Positions 48,923-61,198 of a DNA stretch of 64,000 nucleotides are shown one piece after another; position 1 is the first letter of the stretch, and each line of letters opens with the position of its first letter. The notes under the pieces were generated by a model, which ran no database searches, was not told the origin of the DNA, and worked only from the letters and a program-made list of their open reading frames with translations. A program made the translations under genes and the position numbers. Origin of the DNA: Rallus limicola (Eukaryota > Chordata > Aves > Gruiformes > Rallidae); contig JAKCOZ010000101.1 in the NCBI GenBank assembly GCA_022605955.1, positions 1,054,001 to 1,118,000 on the forward strand, given 5' to 3'.

Positions 48923-50308
48923 ATGCCTTTCAGGCCTAGCTTCTTTACTTTGGGAGTTATTGCTGGACGTTTAGCATGTTTTGAACTGCAGTCTGCTAGG
49001 GCCGAGAAAAGCACCGTAGGAGGTTCCAGGAATGTTCCCTCTTTCCAGGCAAAGGAAAAGGCTGAGAGCCAAAGTGACAGGGTCTGCTCGGGTGTCCTGT
49101 TAGGAGGTTTCAGACAAGCTATGCCTTTCAGGCCTAGCTTCTTTACTTTGGGAGTTATTGCTGGACGTTTAGCATGTTTTGAACTGCAGTCTGCTAGGGC
49201 CGAGAAAAGCACCGTAGGAGGTTCCAGGCATGTTCCCTCTTTCCAGGCAAAGGAAAAGGCTGAGAGCCAAAGTGACAGGTGCTGCTCATGTGTCCTGTTA
49301 GGAGGTTTCAGACAAGCTATGCCTTTCAGGCCTAGCTTCTTTACTTTGGGAGTTATTGCTGGACGTTTAGCATGTTTTGAATTGCAGTCTGCTAGTGCCG
49401 AGAAAAACACCGTAGGAGGTTCCAGGCATGTTCCCTCTTTCCAGGCAAAGGAAAAGGCTGAGAGCCAAAGTGACAGGGTCTGCTCGGGTGTCCTGTTAGG
49501 AGGTTTCAGACAAGCTATGCCTTTCAGGCCTAGGTTCTTTACTTTGGGAGTTATTGCTGGACGTTTAGCATGTTTTGAACTGCAGTCTGCTAGGGCCGAG
49601 AAAAGCACCGTAGGAGGTTCCAGGCATGTTCCCTCTTTCCAGGCAAAGGAAAAGGCTGAGAGCCAAAGTGACAGGGGCTGCTCGTGTGTCCTGTTAGGAG
49701 GTTTCAGACAAGCTATGCCTTTCAGGCCTAGCTTCTTTACTTTGGGAGTTATTGCTGGACGTTTAGCATGTTTTGAACTGCAGTCTGCTAGGGCCGAGAA
49801 AAGCACCGTAGGAGGTTCCAGGCATGTTCCCTCTTTCCAGGCAAAGGAAAAGGCTGAGAACCAAAGTGACAGGGGCTGCTCGGGTGTCATGTTAGGAGGT
49901 TTCAGACAAGCTATGCCTTTCAGGCCTAGCTTCTTTACTTTGGGAGTTATTGCTGGACGTTTAGCATGTTTTGAACTGCAGTCTGCTAGGGCCGAGAAAA
50001 GCACCGTAGGAGGTTCCAGGCATGTTCCCTCTTTCCAGGCAAAGGAAAAGGCTGAGAGCCAATGTGACAGGGGCTGCTCGTTTGTCCTGTTAGGAGGTTT
50101 CAGACAAGCTATGCCTTTCATGCCTAGCTTCTTTACTTTGGGAGTTATTGCTGGACGTTTAGCATGTTTTGAACTGCAGTCTGCTAGGGCCGAGAAAAGC
50201 ACCGTAGGAGGTTCCAGGCATGTTCCCTCTTTCCAGGCAAAGGAAAAGGCTGAGAGCCAAAGTGACAGGGGCTGCTCGTGTGTCATGTAAGGAGGTTTCA
50301 GACAAGCT
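48923..50308 (+). repeat. Zone III HOR unit 3 (7 monomers, 1386 bp)
   Basis: Order is CCAGGAATG-s, c, GAGAAAAACACC-s (also CTAGTGCCGAG), g with CCTAGGTTC, g with GGGTGTCATG, CTCGTTTG, and M with TGTAAGG (50288-50290). Confidence 0.85.
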
Positions 50309-52090
50309 ATGCCTTTCAGGCCTAGCTTCTTTACTTTGGGAGTTATTGCTGGATGTTTAGCATGTTTTGAACTGCAGTCTGCTAGGGCCGAGAAAAGCAC
50401 CGTAGGAGGTTCCAGGAATGTTCCCTCTTTCCAGGCAAAGGAAAAGGCTGAGAGCCAAAGTGACAGGGTCTGCTCGTGTGTCCTGTTAGGATGTTTCAGA
50501 CAAGCTATGCCTTTCAGGCCTAGCTTCTTTACTTTGGGAGTTATTGCTGGACGTTTAGCATGTTTTGAACTGCAGTCTGCTAGGGCCGAGAAAAGCACCG
50601 TAGGAGGTTCCAGGCATGTTCCCTCTTTCCAGGCAAAGGAAAAGGCTGAGAGCCAAAGTGACAGGTGCTGCTCATGTGTCCTGTTAGGAGGTTTCAGACA
50701 AGCTATGCCTTTCAGGCCTAGCTTCTTTACTTTGGGAGTTATTGCTGGACGTTTAGCATGTTTTGAACTGCAGTCTGCTAGGGCCGAGAAAAACACCGTA
50801 GGAGGTTCCAGGCATGTTCCCTCTTTCCAGGCAAAGGAAAAGGCTGAGAGCCAAAGTGACAGGGTCTGCTCGGGTGTCCTGTTAGGAGGTTTCAGACAAG
50901 CTATGCCTTTCAGGCCTAGCTTCTTTACTTTGGGAGTTATTGCTGGACGTTTAGCATGTTTTGAACTGCAGTCTGCTAGGGCCGAGAAAAGCACCGTAGG
51001 AGGTTCCAGGCATGTTCCCTCTTTCCAGGCAAAGGAAAAGGCTGAGAGCCAAAGTGACAGGGTCTGCTCGGGTGTCCTGTTAGGAGGTTTCAGACAAGCT
51101 ATGCCTTTCAGGCCTAGCTTCTTTACTTTGGGAGTTATTGCTGGACGTTTAGCATGTTTTGAATTGCAGTCTGCTAGTGCCGAGAAAAACACCGTAGGAG
51201 GTTCCAGGCATGTTCCCTCTTTCCAGGCAAAGGAAAAGGCTGAGAGCCAAAGTGACAGGGTCTGCTCGGGTGTCCTGTTAGGAGGTTTCAGACAAGCTAT
51301 GCCTTTCAGGCCTAGCTTCTTTACTTTGGGAGTTATTGCTGGACGTTTAGCATGTTTTGAACTGCAGTCTGCTAGGGCCGAGAAAAGCACCGTAGGAGGT
51401 TCCAGGCATGTTCCCTCTTTCCAGGCAAAGGAAAAGGCTGAGAGCCAAAGTGACAGGGGCTGCTCGTGTGTCCTGTTAGGAGGTTTCAGACAAGCTATGC
51501 CTTTCAGGCCTAGCTTCTTTACTTTGGGAGTTATTGCTGGACGTTTAGCATGTTTTGAACTGCAGTCTGCTAGGGCCGAGAAAAGCACCGTAGGAGGTTC
51601 CAGGCATGTTCCCTCTTTCCAGGCAAAGGAAAAGGCTGAGAACCAAAGTGACAGGGGCTGCTCGGGTGTCATGTTAGGAGGTTTCAGACAAGCTATGCCT
51701 TTCAGGCCTAGCTTCTTTACTTTGGGAGTTATTGCTGGACGTTTAGCATGTTTTGAACTGCAGTCTGCTAGGGCCGAGAAAAGCACCGTAGGAGGTTCCA
51801 GGCATGTTCCCTCTTTCCAGGCAAAGGAAAAGGCTGAGAGCCAATGTGACAGGGGCTGCTCGTTTGTCCTGTTAGGAGGTTTCAGACAAGCTATGCCTTT
51901 CATGCCTAGCTTCTTTACTTTGGGAGTTATTGCTGGACGTTTAGCATGTTTTGAACTGCAGTCTGCTAGGGCCGAGAAAAGCACCGTAGGAGGTTCCAGG
52001 CATGTTCCCTCTTTCCAGGCAAAGGAAAAGGCTGAGAGCCAAAGTGACAGGGGCTGCTCGTGTGTCATGTAAGGAGGTTTCAGACAAGCT
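50309..52090 (+). repeat. Zone III HOR unit 4 (9 monomers, 1782 bp)
   Basis: The first monomer carries GGATGTTTAGC, CCAGGAATG and AGGATGTTTCAG together, a combination repeated in the first monomer of unit 5. Two GAGAAAAACACC monomers are present. The unit ends at TGTAAGG (52070-52072). Confidence 0.85.
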
Positions 52091-53278
52091 ATGCCTTTCA
52101 GGCCTAGCTTCTTTACTTTGGGAGTTATTGCTGGATGTTTAGCATGTTTTGAACTGCAGTCTGCTAGGGCCGAGAAAAGCACCGTAGGAGGTTCCAGGAA
52201 TGTTCCCTCTTTCCAGGCAAAGGAAAAGGCTGAGAGCCAAAGTGACAGGGTCTGCTCGTGTGTCCTGTTAGGATGTTTCAGACAAGCTATGCCTTTCAGG
52301 CCTAGCTTCTTTACTTTGGGAGTTATTGCTGGACGTTTAGCATGTTTTGAACTGCAGTCTGCTAGGGCCGAGAAAAGCACCGTAGGAGGTTCCAGGCATG
52401 TTCCCTCTTTCCAGGCAAAGGAAAAGGCTGAGAGCCAAAGTGACAGGTGCTGCTCATGTGTCCTGTTAGGAGGTTTCAGACAAGCTATGCCTTTCAGGCC
52501 TAGCTTCTTTACTTTGGGAGTTATTGCTGGACGTTTAGCATGTTTTGAACTGCAGTCTGCTAGGGCCGAGAAAAACACCGTAGGAGGTTCCAGGCATGTT
52601 CCCTCTTTCCAGGCAAAGGAAAAGGCTGAGAGCCAAAGTGACAGGGTCTGCTCGGGTGTCCTGTTAGGAGGTTTCAGACAAGCTATGCCTTTCAGGCCTA
52701 GCTTCTTTACTTTGGGAGTTATTGCTGGACGTTTAGCATGTTTTGAACTGCAGTCTGCTAGGGCCGAGAAAAGCACCGTAGGAGGTTCCAGGCATGTTCC
52801 CTCTTTCCAGGCAAAGGAAAAGGCTGAGAGCCAAAGTGACAGGGTCTGCTCGGGTGTCCTGTTAGGAGGTTTCAGACAAGCTATGCCTTTCAGGCCTAGC
52901 TTCTTTACTTTGGGAGTTATTGCTGGACGTTTAGCATGTTTTGAGCTGCAGTCTGCTAGGGCCGAGAAAAGCACCGTAGGAGGTTCCAGGCATGTTCCCT
53001 CTTTCCAAGCAAAGGAAAAAGCTGAGAGCCAAAGTGAAAGGGTTTGCTCGTGTGTCCTGTTAGGAGGTTTCAGACAAGCTATGCCTTTCAGGCCTAGCTT
53101 CTTTACTTTGGGAGTTATTGCTGGACGTTTAGCATGTTTTGAACTGCAGTCTGCTAGGGCCGAGAAAAGCACCGTAGGAGGTTCCAGGCATGTTCCCTCT
53201 TTCCAGGCAAAGGAAAAGGCTGAGAACCAAAGTGACAGGGGCTGCTCGTGTGTCATGTAAGGAGGTTTCAGACAAGCT
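52091..53278 (+). repeat. Zone III HOR unit 5 (6 monomers, 1188 bp)
   Basis: The first monomer is the same triple variant as in unit 4. The fifth monomer (52883-53080) is a full e-class copy, a class otherwise confined to zones I and II except for a mosaic in unit 7. The CTCGTTTG and CATGCC monomers are missing. The unit ends at TGTAAGG (53258-53260). Confidence 0.85.
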
Positions 53279-54862
53279 ATGCCTTTCAGGCCTAGCTTCT
53301 TTACTTTGGGAGTTATTGCTGGACGTTTAGCATGTTTTGAACTGCAGTCTGCTAGGGCCGAGAAAAGCACCGTAGGAGGTTCCAGGCATGTTCCCTCTTT
53401 CCAGGCAAAGGAAAAGGCTGAGAGCCAAAGTGACAGGGTCTGCTCGTGTGTCCTGTTAGGAGGTTTCAGACAAGCTATGCCTTTCAGGCCTAGCTTCTTT
53501 ACTTTGGGAGTTATTGCTGGACGTTTAGCATGTTTTGAACTGCAGTCTGCTAGGGCCGAGAAAAGCACCGTAGGAGGTTCCAGGCATGTTCCCTCTTTCC
53601 AGGCAAAGGAAAAGGCTGAGAGCCAAAGTGACAGGTGCTGCTCATGTGTCCTGTTAGGAGGTTTCAGACAAGCTATGCCTTTCAGGCCTAGCTTCTTTAC
53701 TTTGGGAGTTATTGCTGGACGTTTAGCATGTTTTGAATTGCAGTCTGCTAGTGCCGAGAAAAACACCGTAGGAGGTTCCAGGCATGTTCCCTCTTTCCAG
53801 GCAAAGGAAAAGGCTGAGAGCCAAAGTGACAGGGTCTGCTCGGGTGTCCTGTTAGGAGGTTTCAGACAAGCTATGCCTTTCAGGCCTAGCTTCTTTACTT
53901 TGGGAGTTATTGCTGGACGTTTAGCATGTTTTGAACTGCAGTCTGCTAGGGCCGAGAAAAGCACCGTAGGAGGTTCCAGGCATGTTCCCTCTTTCCAGGC
54001 AAAGGAAAAGGCTGAGAGCCAAAGTGACAGGGTCTGCTCGGGTGTCCTGTTAGGAGGTTTCAGACAAGCTATGCCTTTCAGGCCTAGCTTCTTTACTTTG
54101 GGAGTTATTGCTGGACGTTTAGCATGTTTTGAGCTGCAGTCTGCTAGGGCCGAGAAAAGCACCGTAGGAGGTTCCAGGCATGTTCCCTCTTTCCAGGCAA
54201 AGGAAAAGGCTGAGAGCCAAAGTGACAGGGGCTGCTCGTGTGTCCTGTTAGGAGGTTTCAGACAAGCTATGCCTTTCAGGCCTAGCTTCTTTACTTTGGG
54301 AGTTATTGCTGGACGTTTAGCATGTTTTGAACTGCAGTCTGCTAGGGCCGAGAAAAGCACCGTAGGAGGTTCCAGGCATGTTCCCTCTTTCCAGGCAAAG
54401 GAAAAGGCTGAGAACCAAAGTGACAGGGGCTGCTCGGGTGTCATGTTAGGAGGTTTCAGACAAGCTATGCCTTTCAGGCCTAGCTTCTTTACTTTGGGAG
54501 TTATTGCTGGACGTTTAGCATGTTTTGAACTGCAGTCTGCTAGGGCCGAGAAAAGCACCGTAGGAGGTTCCAGGCATGTTCCCTCTTTCCAGGCAAAGGA
54601 AAAGGCTGAGAGCCAATGTGACAGGGGCTGCTCGTTTGTCCTGTTAGGAGGTTTCAGACAAGCTATGCCTTTCATGCCTAGCTTCTTTACTTTGGGAGTT
54701 ATTGCTGGACGTTTAGCATGTTTTGAACTGCAGTCTGCTAGGGCCGAGAAAAGCACCGTAGGAGGTTCCAGGCATGTTCCCTCTTTCCAGGCAAAGGAAA
54801 AGGCTGAGAGCCAAAGTGACAGGGGCTGCTCGTGTGTCATGTAAGGAGGTTTCAGACAAGCT
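53279..54862 (+). repeat. Zone III HOR unit 6 (8 monomers, 1584 bp)
   Basis: Order is v, c, GAGAAAAACACC-s, s, g, g with GGGTGTCATG, CTCGTTTG, and M with TGTAAGG (54842-54844). The first monomer lacks the CCAGGAATG variant usual after a TGTAAGG boundary. Confidence 0.85.
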
Positions 54863-56842
54863 ATGCCTTTCAGGCCTAGCTTCTTTACTTTGGGAGTTAT
54901 TGCTGGACGTTTAGCATGTTTTGAACTGCAGTCTGCTAGGGCCGAGAAAAGCACCGTAGGAGGTTCCAGGAATGTTCCCTCTTTCCAGGCAAAGGAAAAG
55001 GCTGAGAGCCAAAGTGACAGGGTCTGCTCGTGTGTCCTGTTAGGATGTTTCAGACAAGCTATGCCTTTCAGGCCTAGCTTCTTTACTTTGGGAGTTATTG
55101 CTGGACGTTTAGCATGTTTTGAACTGCAGTCTGCTAGGGCCGAGAAAAGCACCGTAGGAGGTTCCAGGCATGTTCCCTCTTTCCAGGCAAAGGAAAAGGC
55201 TGAGAGCCAAAGTGACAGGTGCTGCTCATGTGTCCTGTTAGGAGGTTTCAGACAAGCTATGCCTTTCAGGCCTAGCTTCTTTACTTTGGGAGTTATTGCT
55301 GGACGTTTAGCATGTTTTGAACTGCAGTCTGCTAGGGCCGAGAAAAGCACCGTAGGAGGTTCCAGGCATGTTCCCTCTTTCCAGGCAAAGGAAAAGGCTG
55401 AGAGCCAAAGTGACAGGGTCTGCTCGGGTGTCCTGTTAGGAGGTTTCAGACAAGCTATGCCTTTCAGGCCTAGCTTCTTTACTTTGGGAGTTATTGCTGG
55501 ACGTTTAGCATGTTTTGAACTGCAGTCTGCTAGGGCCGAGAAAAGCACCGTAGGAGGTTCCAGGCATGTTCCCTCTTTCCAGGCAAAGGAAAAGGCTGAG
55601 AGCCAAAGTGACAGGGTCTGCTCGTGTGTCCTGTTAGGAGGTTTCAGACAAGCTATGCCTTTCAGGCCTAGCTTCTTTACTTTGGGAGTTATTGCTGGAC
55701 GTTTAGCATGTTTTGAGCTGCAGTCTGCTAGGGCCGAGAAAAGCACCGTAGGAGGTTCCAGGCATGTTCCCTCTTTCCAAGCAAAGGAAAAAGCTGAGAG
55801 CCAAAGTGACAGGGGCTGCTCGTGTGTCCTGTTAGGAGGTTTCAGACAAGCTATGCCTTTCAGGCCTAGCTTCTTTACTTTGGGAGTTATTGCTGGACGT
55901 TTAGCATGTTTTGAATTGCAGTCTGCTAGGGCCGAGAAAAGCACCGTAGGAGGTTCCAGGCATGTTCCCTCTTTCCAGGCAAAGGAAAAGGCTGAGAGCC
56001 AAAGTGACAGGGTCTGCTTGTGTGTCCTGTTAGGAGGTTTCAGACAAGCTATGCCTTTCAGGCCTAGCTTCTTTACTTTGGGAGTTATTGCTGGACGTTT
56101 AGCATGTTTTGAACTGCAGTCTGCTAGGGCCGAGAAAAGCACCGTAGGAGGTTCCAGGCATGTTCCCTCTTTCCAGGCAAAGGAAAAGGCTGAGAACCAA
56201 AGTGACAGGGGCTGCTCGTGTATCCTGTTAGGAGGTTTCAGACAAGCTATGCCTTTCAGGCCTAGCTTCTTTACTTTGGGAGTTATTGCTGGACGTTTAG
56301 CATGTTTTGAACTGCAGTCTGCTAGGGCCGAGAAAAGCACCGTAGGAGGTTCCAGGCATGTTCCCTCTTTCCAGGCAAAGGAAAAGGCTGAGAACCAAAG
56401 TGACAGGGGCTGCTCGTGTGTCATGTTAGGAGGTTTCAGACAAGCTATGCCTTTCAGGCCTAGCTTCTTTACTTTGGGAGTTATTGCTGGACGTTTAGCA
56501 TGTTTTGAACTGCAGTCTGCTAGGGCCGAGAAAAGCACCGTAGGAGGTTCCAGGCATGTTCCCTCTTTCCAGGCAAAGAAAAAGGCTGAGAGCCAATGTG
56601 ACAGGGGCTGCTCGTTTGTCCTGTTAGGAGGTTTCAGACAAGCTATGCCTTTCATGCCTAGCTTCTTTACTTTGGGAGTTATTGCTGGACGTTTAGCATG
56701 TTTTGAACTGCAGTCTGCTAGGGCCGAGAAAAGCACCATAGGAGGTTCCAGGCATGTTCCCTCTTTCCAGGCAAAGGAAAAGGCTGAGAACCAAAGTGAC
56801 AGGGGCTGCTCGTGTGTCATGTAAGGAGGTTTCAGACAAGCT
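54863..56842 (+). repeat. Zone III HOR unit 7 (10 monomers, 1980 bp)
   Basis: This is the longest unit. It contains a mosaic e/g monomer (55655-55852) followed by an l monomer, a pairing typical of zones I and II. Two AACCAAAGTG g monomers follow. It ends with CTCGTTTG and a CATGCC monomer having CACCATAGG (56738) and TGTAAGG (56822-56824). Confidence 0.85.
55655..55852 (+). repeat. Mosaic e/g monomer
   Basis: The first three quarters carry e-class changes (GAGCTGCAG, CCAAGCAAAGG, AAAAAGCTG). The last quarter has the g-class GACAGGGGCTGC instead of AAAGGGTTTG. The switch falls between about 55800 and 55815. It is a likely gene-conversion or crossover product. Confidence 0.75.
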
Positions 56843-57832
56843 ATGCCTTTCAGGCCTAGCTTCTTTACTTTGGGAGTTATTGCTGGACGTTTAGCATGTT
56901 TTGAACTGCAGTCTGCTAGGGCCGAGAAAAGCACCGTAGGAGGTTCCAGGCATGTTCCCTCTTTCCAGGCAAAGGAAAAGGCTGAGAGCCAAAGTGACAG
57001 GGTCTGCTCGTGTGTCCTGTTAGGAGGTTTCAGACAAGCTATGCCTTTCAGGCCTAGCTTCTTTACTTTGGGAGTTATTGCTGGACGTTTAGCATGTTTT
57101 GAACTGCAGTCTGCTAGGGCCGAGAAAAGCACCGTAGGAGGTTCCAGGCATGTTCCCTCTTTCCAGGCAAAGGAAAAGGCTGAGAGCCAAAGTGACAGGT
57201 GCTGCTCATGTGTCCTGTTAGGAGGTTTCAGACAAGCTATGCCTTTCAGGCCTAGCTTCTTTACTTTGGGAGTTATTGCTGGACGTTTAGCATGTTTTGA
57301 ACTGCAGTCTGCTAGGGCCGAGAAAAACACCGTAGGAGGTTCCAGGCATGTTCCCTCTTTCCAGGCAAAGGAAAAGGCTGAGAGCCAAAGTGACAGGGTC
57401 TTTTCGGGTGTCCTGTTAGGAGGTTTCAGACAAGCTATGCCTTTCAGGCCTAGCTTCTTTACTTTGGGAGTTATTGCTGGACGTTTAGCATGTTTTGAAC
57501 TGCAGTCTGCTAGGGCCGAGAAAAGCACCGTAGGAGGTTCCAGGCATGTTCCCTCTTTCCAGGCAAAGGAAAAGGCTGAGAGCCAATGTGACAGGGGCTG
57601 CTCGTTTGTCCTGTTAGGAGGTTTCAGACAAGCTATGCCTTTCATGCCTAGCTTCTTTACTTTGGGAGTTATTGCTGGACGTTTAGCATGTTTTGAACTG
57701 CAGTCTGCTAGGGCCGAGAAAAGCACCGTAGGAGGTTCCAGGCATGTTCCCTCTTTCCAGGCAAAGGAAAAGGCTGAGAGCCAAAGTGACAGGGGCTACT
57801 CGTGTGTCATGTAAGGAGGTTTCAGACAAGCT
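56843..57832 (+). repeat. Zone III HOR unit 8 (5 monomers, 990 bp)
   Basis: This is the shortest unit: v, c, GAGAAAAACACC (with GTCTTTTCGGG), CTCGTTTG, and M with TGTAAGG (57812-57814). Its last monomer carries GGGCTACTCG at about 57793. That change introduces the only stop in the minus-strand open frame between 46117 and 63864. Confidence 0.85.
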
Positions 57833-59416
57833 ATGCCTTTCAGGCCTAGCTTCTTTACTTTGGGAGTTATTGCTGGACGTTTAGCATGTTTTGAACTGCA
57901 GTCTGCTAGGGCCGAGAAAAGCACCGTAGGAGGTTCCAGGAATGTTCCCTCTTTCCAGGCAAAGGAAAAGGCTGAGAGCCAAAGTGACAGGGTCTGCTCG
58001 TGTGTCCTGTTAGGAGGTTTCAGACAAGCTATGCCTTTCAGGCCTAGCTTCTTTACTTTGGGAGTTATTGCTGGACGTTTAGCATGTTTTGAACTGCAGT
58101 CTGCTAGGGCCGAGAAAAGCACCGTAGGAGGTTCCAGGCATGTTCCCTCTTTCCAGGCAAAGGAAAAGGCTGAGAGCCAAAGTGACAGGTGCTGCTCATG
58201 TGTCCTGTTAGGAGGTTTCAGACAAGCTATGCCTTTCAGGCCTAGCTTCTTTACTTTGGGAGTTATTGCTGGACGTTTAGCATGTTTTGAACTGCAGTCT
58301 GCTAGTGCCGAGAAAAACACCGTAGGAGGTTCCAGGCATGTTCCCTCTTTCCAGGCAAAGGAAAAGGCTGAGAGCCAAAGTGACAGGGTCTGCTCGGGTG
58401 TCCTGTTAGGAGGTTTCAGACAAGCTATGCCTTTCAGGCCTAGCTTCTTTACTTTGGGAGTTATTGCTGGACGTTTAGCATGTTTTGAACTGCAGTCTGC
58501 TAGGGCCGAGAAAAGCACCGTAGGAGGTTCCAGGCATGTTCCCTCTTTCCAGGCAAAGGAAAAGGCTGAGAGCCAAAGTGACAGGGTCTGCTCGGGTGTC
58601 CTGTTAGGAGGTTTCAGACAAGCTATGCCTTTCAGGCCTAGCTTCTTTACTTTGGGAGTTATTGCTGGACGTTTAGCATGTTTTGAGCTGCAGTCTGCTA
58701 GGGCCGAGAAAAGCACCGTAGGAGGTTCCAGGCATGTTCCCTCTTTCCAGGCAAAGGAAAAGGCTGAGAGCCAAAGTGACAGGGGCTGCTCGTGTGTCCT
58801 GTTAGGAGGTTTCAGACAAGCTATGCCTTTCAGGCCTAGCTTCTTTACTTTGGGAGTTATTGCTGGACGTTTAGCATGTTTTGAACTGCAGTCTGCTAGG
58901 GCCGAGAAAAGCACCCTAGGAGGTTCCAGGCATGTTCCCTCTTTCCAGGCAAAGGAAAAGGCTGAGAACCAAAGTGACAGGGTCTGCTCGGGTGTCATGT
59001 TAGGAGGTTTCAGACAAGCTATGCCTTTCAGGCCTAGCTTCTTTACTTTGGGAGTTATTGCTGGACGTTTAGCATGTTTTGAACTGCAGTCTGCTAGGGC
59101 CGAGAAAAGCACCGTAGGAGGTTCCAGGCATGTTCCCTCTTTCCAGGCAAAGGAAAAGGCTGAGAGCCAATGTGACAGGGGCTGCTCGTTTGTCCTGTTA
59201 GGAGGTTTCAGACAAGCTATGCCTTTCATGCCTAGCTTCTTTACTTTGGGAGTTATTGCTGGACGTTTAGCATGTTTTGAACTGCAGTCTGCTAGGGCCG
59301 AGAAAAGCACCGTAGGAGGTTCCAGGCATGTTCCCTCTCTCCAGGCAAAGGAAAAGGCTGAGAGCCAAAGTGACAGGGGCTGCTCGTGTGTCATGTAAGG
59401 AGGTTTCAGACAAGCT
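57833..59416 (+). repeat. Zone III HOR unit 9 (8 monomers, 1584 bp)
   Basis: Order is CCAGGAATG-v, c, GAGAAAAACACC-s, s, g, the GTCATG monomer (with private CACCCTAGG near 58916), CTCGTTTG, and M with CCCTCTCTCC and TGTAAGG (59396-59398). CCCTCTCTCC is shared with units 10 and 11. Confidence 0.85.
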
Positions 59417-61198
59417 ATGCCTTTCAGGCCTAGCTTCTTTACTTTGGGAGTTATTGCTGGACGTTTAGCATGTTTTGAACTGCAGTCTGCTAGGGCCGAG
59501 AAAAGCACCGTAGGAGGTTCCAGGAATGTTCCCTCTTTCCAGGCAAAGGAAAAGGCTGAGAGCCAAAGTGACAGGGTCTGCTCGTGTGTCCTGTTAGGAG
59601 GTTTCAGACAAGCTATGCCTTTCAGGCCTAGCTTCTTTACTTTGGGAGTTATTGCTGGACGTTTAGCATGTTTTGAACTGCAGTCTGCTAGGGCCGAGAA
59701 AAGCACCGTAGGAGGTTCCAGGCATGTTCCCTCTTTCCAGGCAAAGGAAAAGGCTGAGAGCCAAAGTGACAGGTGCTGCTCATGTGTCCTGTTAGGAGGT
59801 TTCAGACAAGCTATGCCTTTCAGGCCTAGCTTCTTTACTTTGGGAGTTATTGCTGGACGTTTAGCATGTTTTGAACTGCAGTCTGCTAGGGCCGAGAAAA
59901 ACACCGTAGGAGGTTCCAGGCATGTTCCCTCTTTCCAGGCAAAGGAAAAGGCTGAGAGCCAAAGTGACAGGGTCTGCTCGGGTGTCCTGTTAGGAGGTTT
60001 CAGACAAGCTATGCCTTTCAGGCCTAGCTTCTTTACTTTGGGAGTTATTGCTGGACGTTTAGCATGTTTTGAATTGCAGTCTGCTAGTGCCGAGAAAAAC
60101 ACCGTAGGAGGTTCCAGGCATGTTCCCTCTTTCCAGGCAAAGGAAAAGGCTGAGAGCCAAAGTGACAGGGTCTGCTCGGGTGTCCTGTTAGGAGGTTTCA
60201 GACAAGCTATGCCTTTCAGGCCTAGCTTCTTTACTTTGGGAGTTATTGCTGGACGTTTAGCATGTTTTGAACTGCAGTCTGCTAGGGCCGAGAAAAGCAC
60301 CGTAGGAGGTTCCAGGCATGTTCCCTCTTTCCAGGCAAAGGAAAAGGCTGAGAGCCAAAGTGACAGGGTCTGCTCGGTTGTCCTGTTAGGAGGTTTCAGA
60401 CAAGCTATGCCTTTCAGGCCTAGCTTCTTTACTTTGGGAGTTATTGCTGGACGTTTAGCATGTTTTGAGCTGCAGTCTGCTAGGGCCGAGAAAAGCACCG
60501 TAGGAGGTTCCAGGCATGTTCCCTCTTTCCAGGCAAAGGAAAAGGCTGAGAGCCAAAGTGACAGGGTCTGCTCGTGTGTCCTGTTAGGAGGTTTCAGACA
60601 AGCTATGCCTTTCAGGCCTAGCTTCTTTACTTTGGGAGTTATTGCTGGACGTTTAGCATGTTTTGAACTGCAGTCTGCTAGGGCCGAGAAAAGCACCGTA
60701 GGAGGTTCCAGGCATGTTCCCTCTTTCCAGGCAAAGGAAAAGGCTGAGAACCAAAGTGACAGGGTCTGCTCGGGTGTCATGTTAGGAGGTTTCAGACAAG
60801 CTATGCCTTTCAGGCCTAGCTTCTTTACTTTGGGAGTTATTGCTGGACGTTTAGCATGTTTTGAACTGCAGTCTGCTAGGGCCGAGAAAAGCACCGTAGG
60901 AGGTTCCAGGCATGTTCCCTCTTTCCAGGCAAAGGAAAAGGCTGAGAGCCAATGTGACAGGGGCTGCTCGTTTGTCCTGTTAGGAGGTTTCAGACAAGCT
61001 ATGCCTTTCATGCCTAGCTTCTTTACTTTGGGAGTTATTGCTGGACGTTTAGCATGTTTTGAACTGCAGTCTGCTAGGGCCGAGAAAAGCACCGTAGGAG
61101 GTTCCAGGCATGTTCCCTCTCTCCAGGCAAAGGAAAAGGCTGAGAGCCAAAGTGACAGGGGCTGCTCGTGTGTCATGTAAGGAGGTTTCAGACAAGCT
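59417..61198 (+). repeat. Zone III HOR unit 10 (9 monomers, 1782 bp)
   Basis: The translations of this unit and the next agree on both strands. Rare variants recur at exactly +1782, such as GCTCGGTTGTCC (about 60374 and 62156) and CCCTCTCTCC (about 61113 and 62895). I found no difference between the two copies by spot check. This suggests a very recent duplication or an assembly duplication. Confidence 0.88.

Larger units (their letters stand above)
46117..57726 (-). other. Longest periodic open reading frame (3869 codons), probably non-coding
   Basis: The minus strand is open for 11610 bp as a 66-residue repeat, with TAG at its low-coordinate end in junction 13. The plus strand is open over much of the same DNA. 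The start usable on the minus strand is GTG, not ATG. There is no distinct N-terminal or C-terminal region, promoter or unique flank. Recurrent monomer variants fall at all three codon positions. Openness follows automatically from a 198-bp unit with a stop-free frame. I do not call it a gene, and I recognise no protein family in the 66-residue unit on either strand. Confidence 0.3.
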
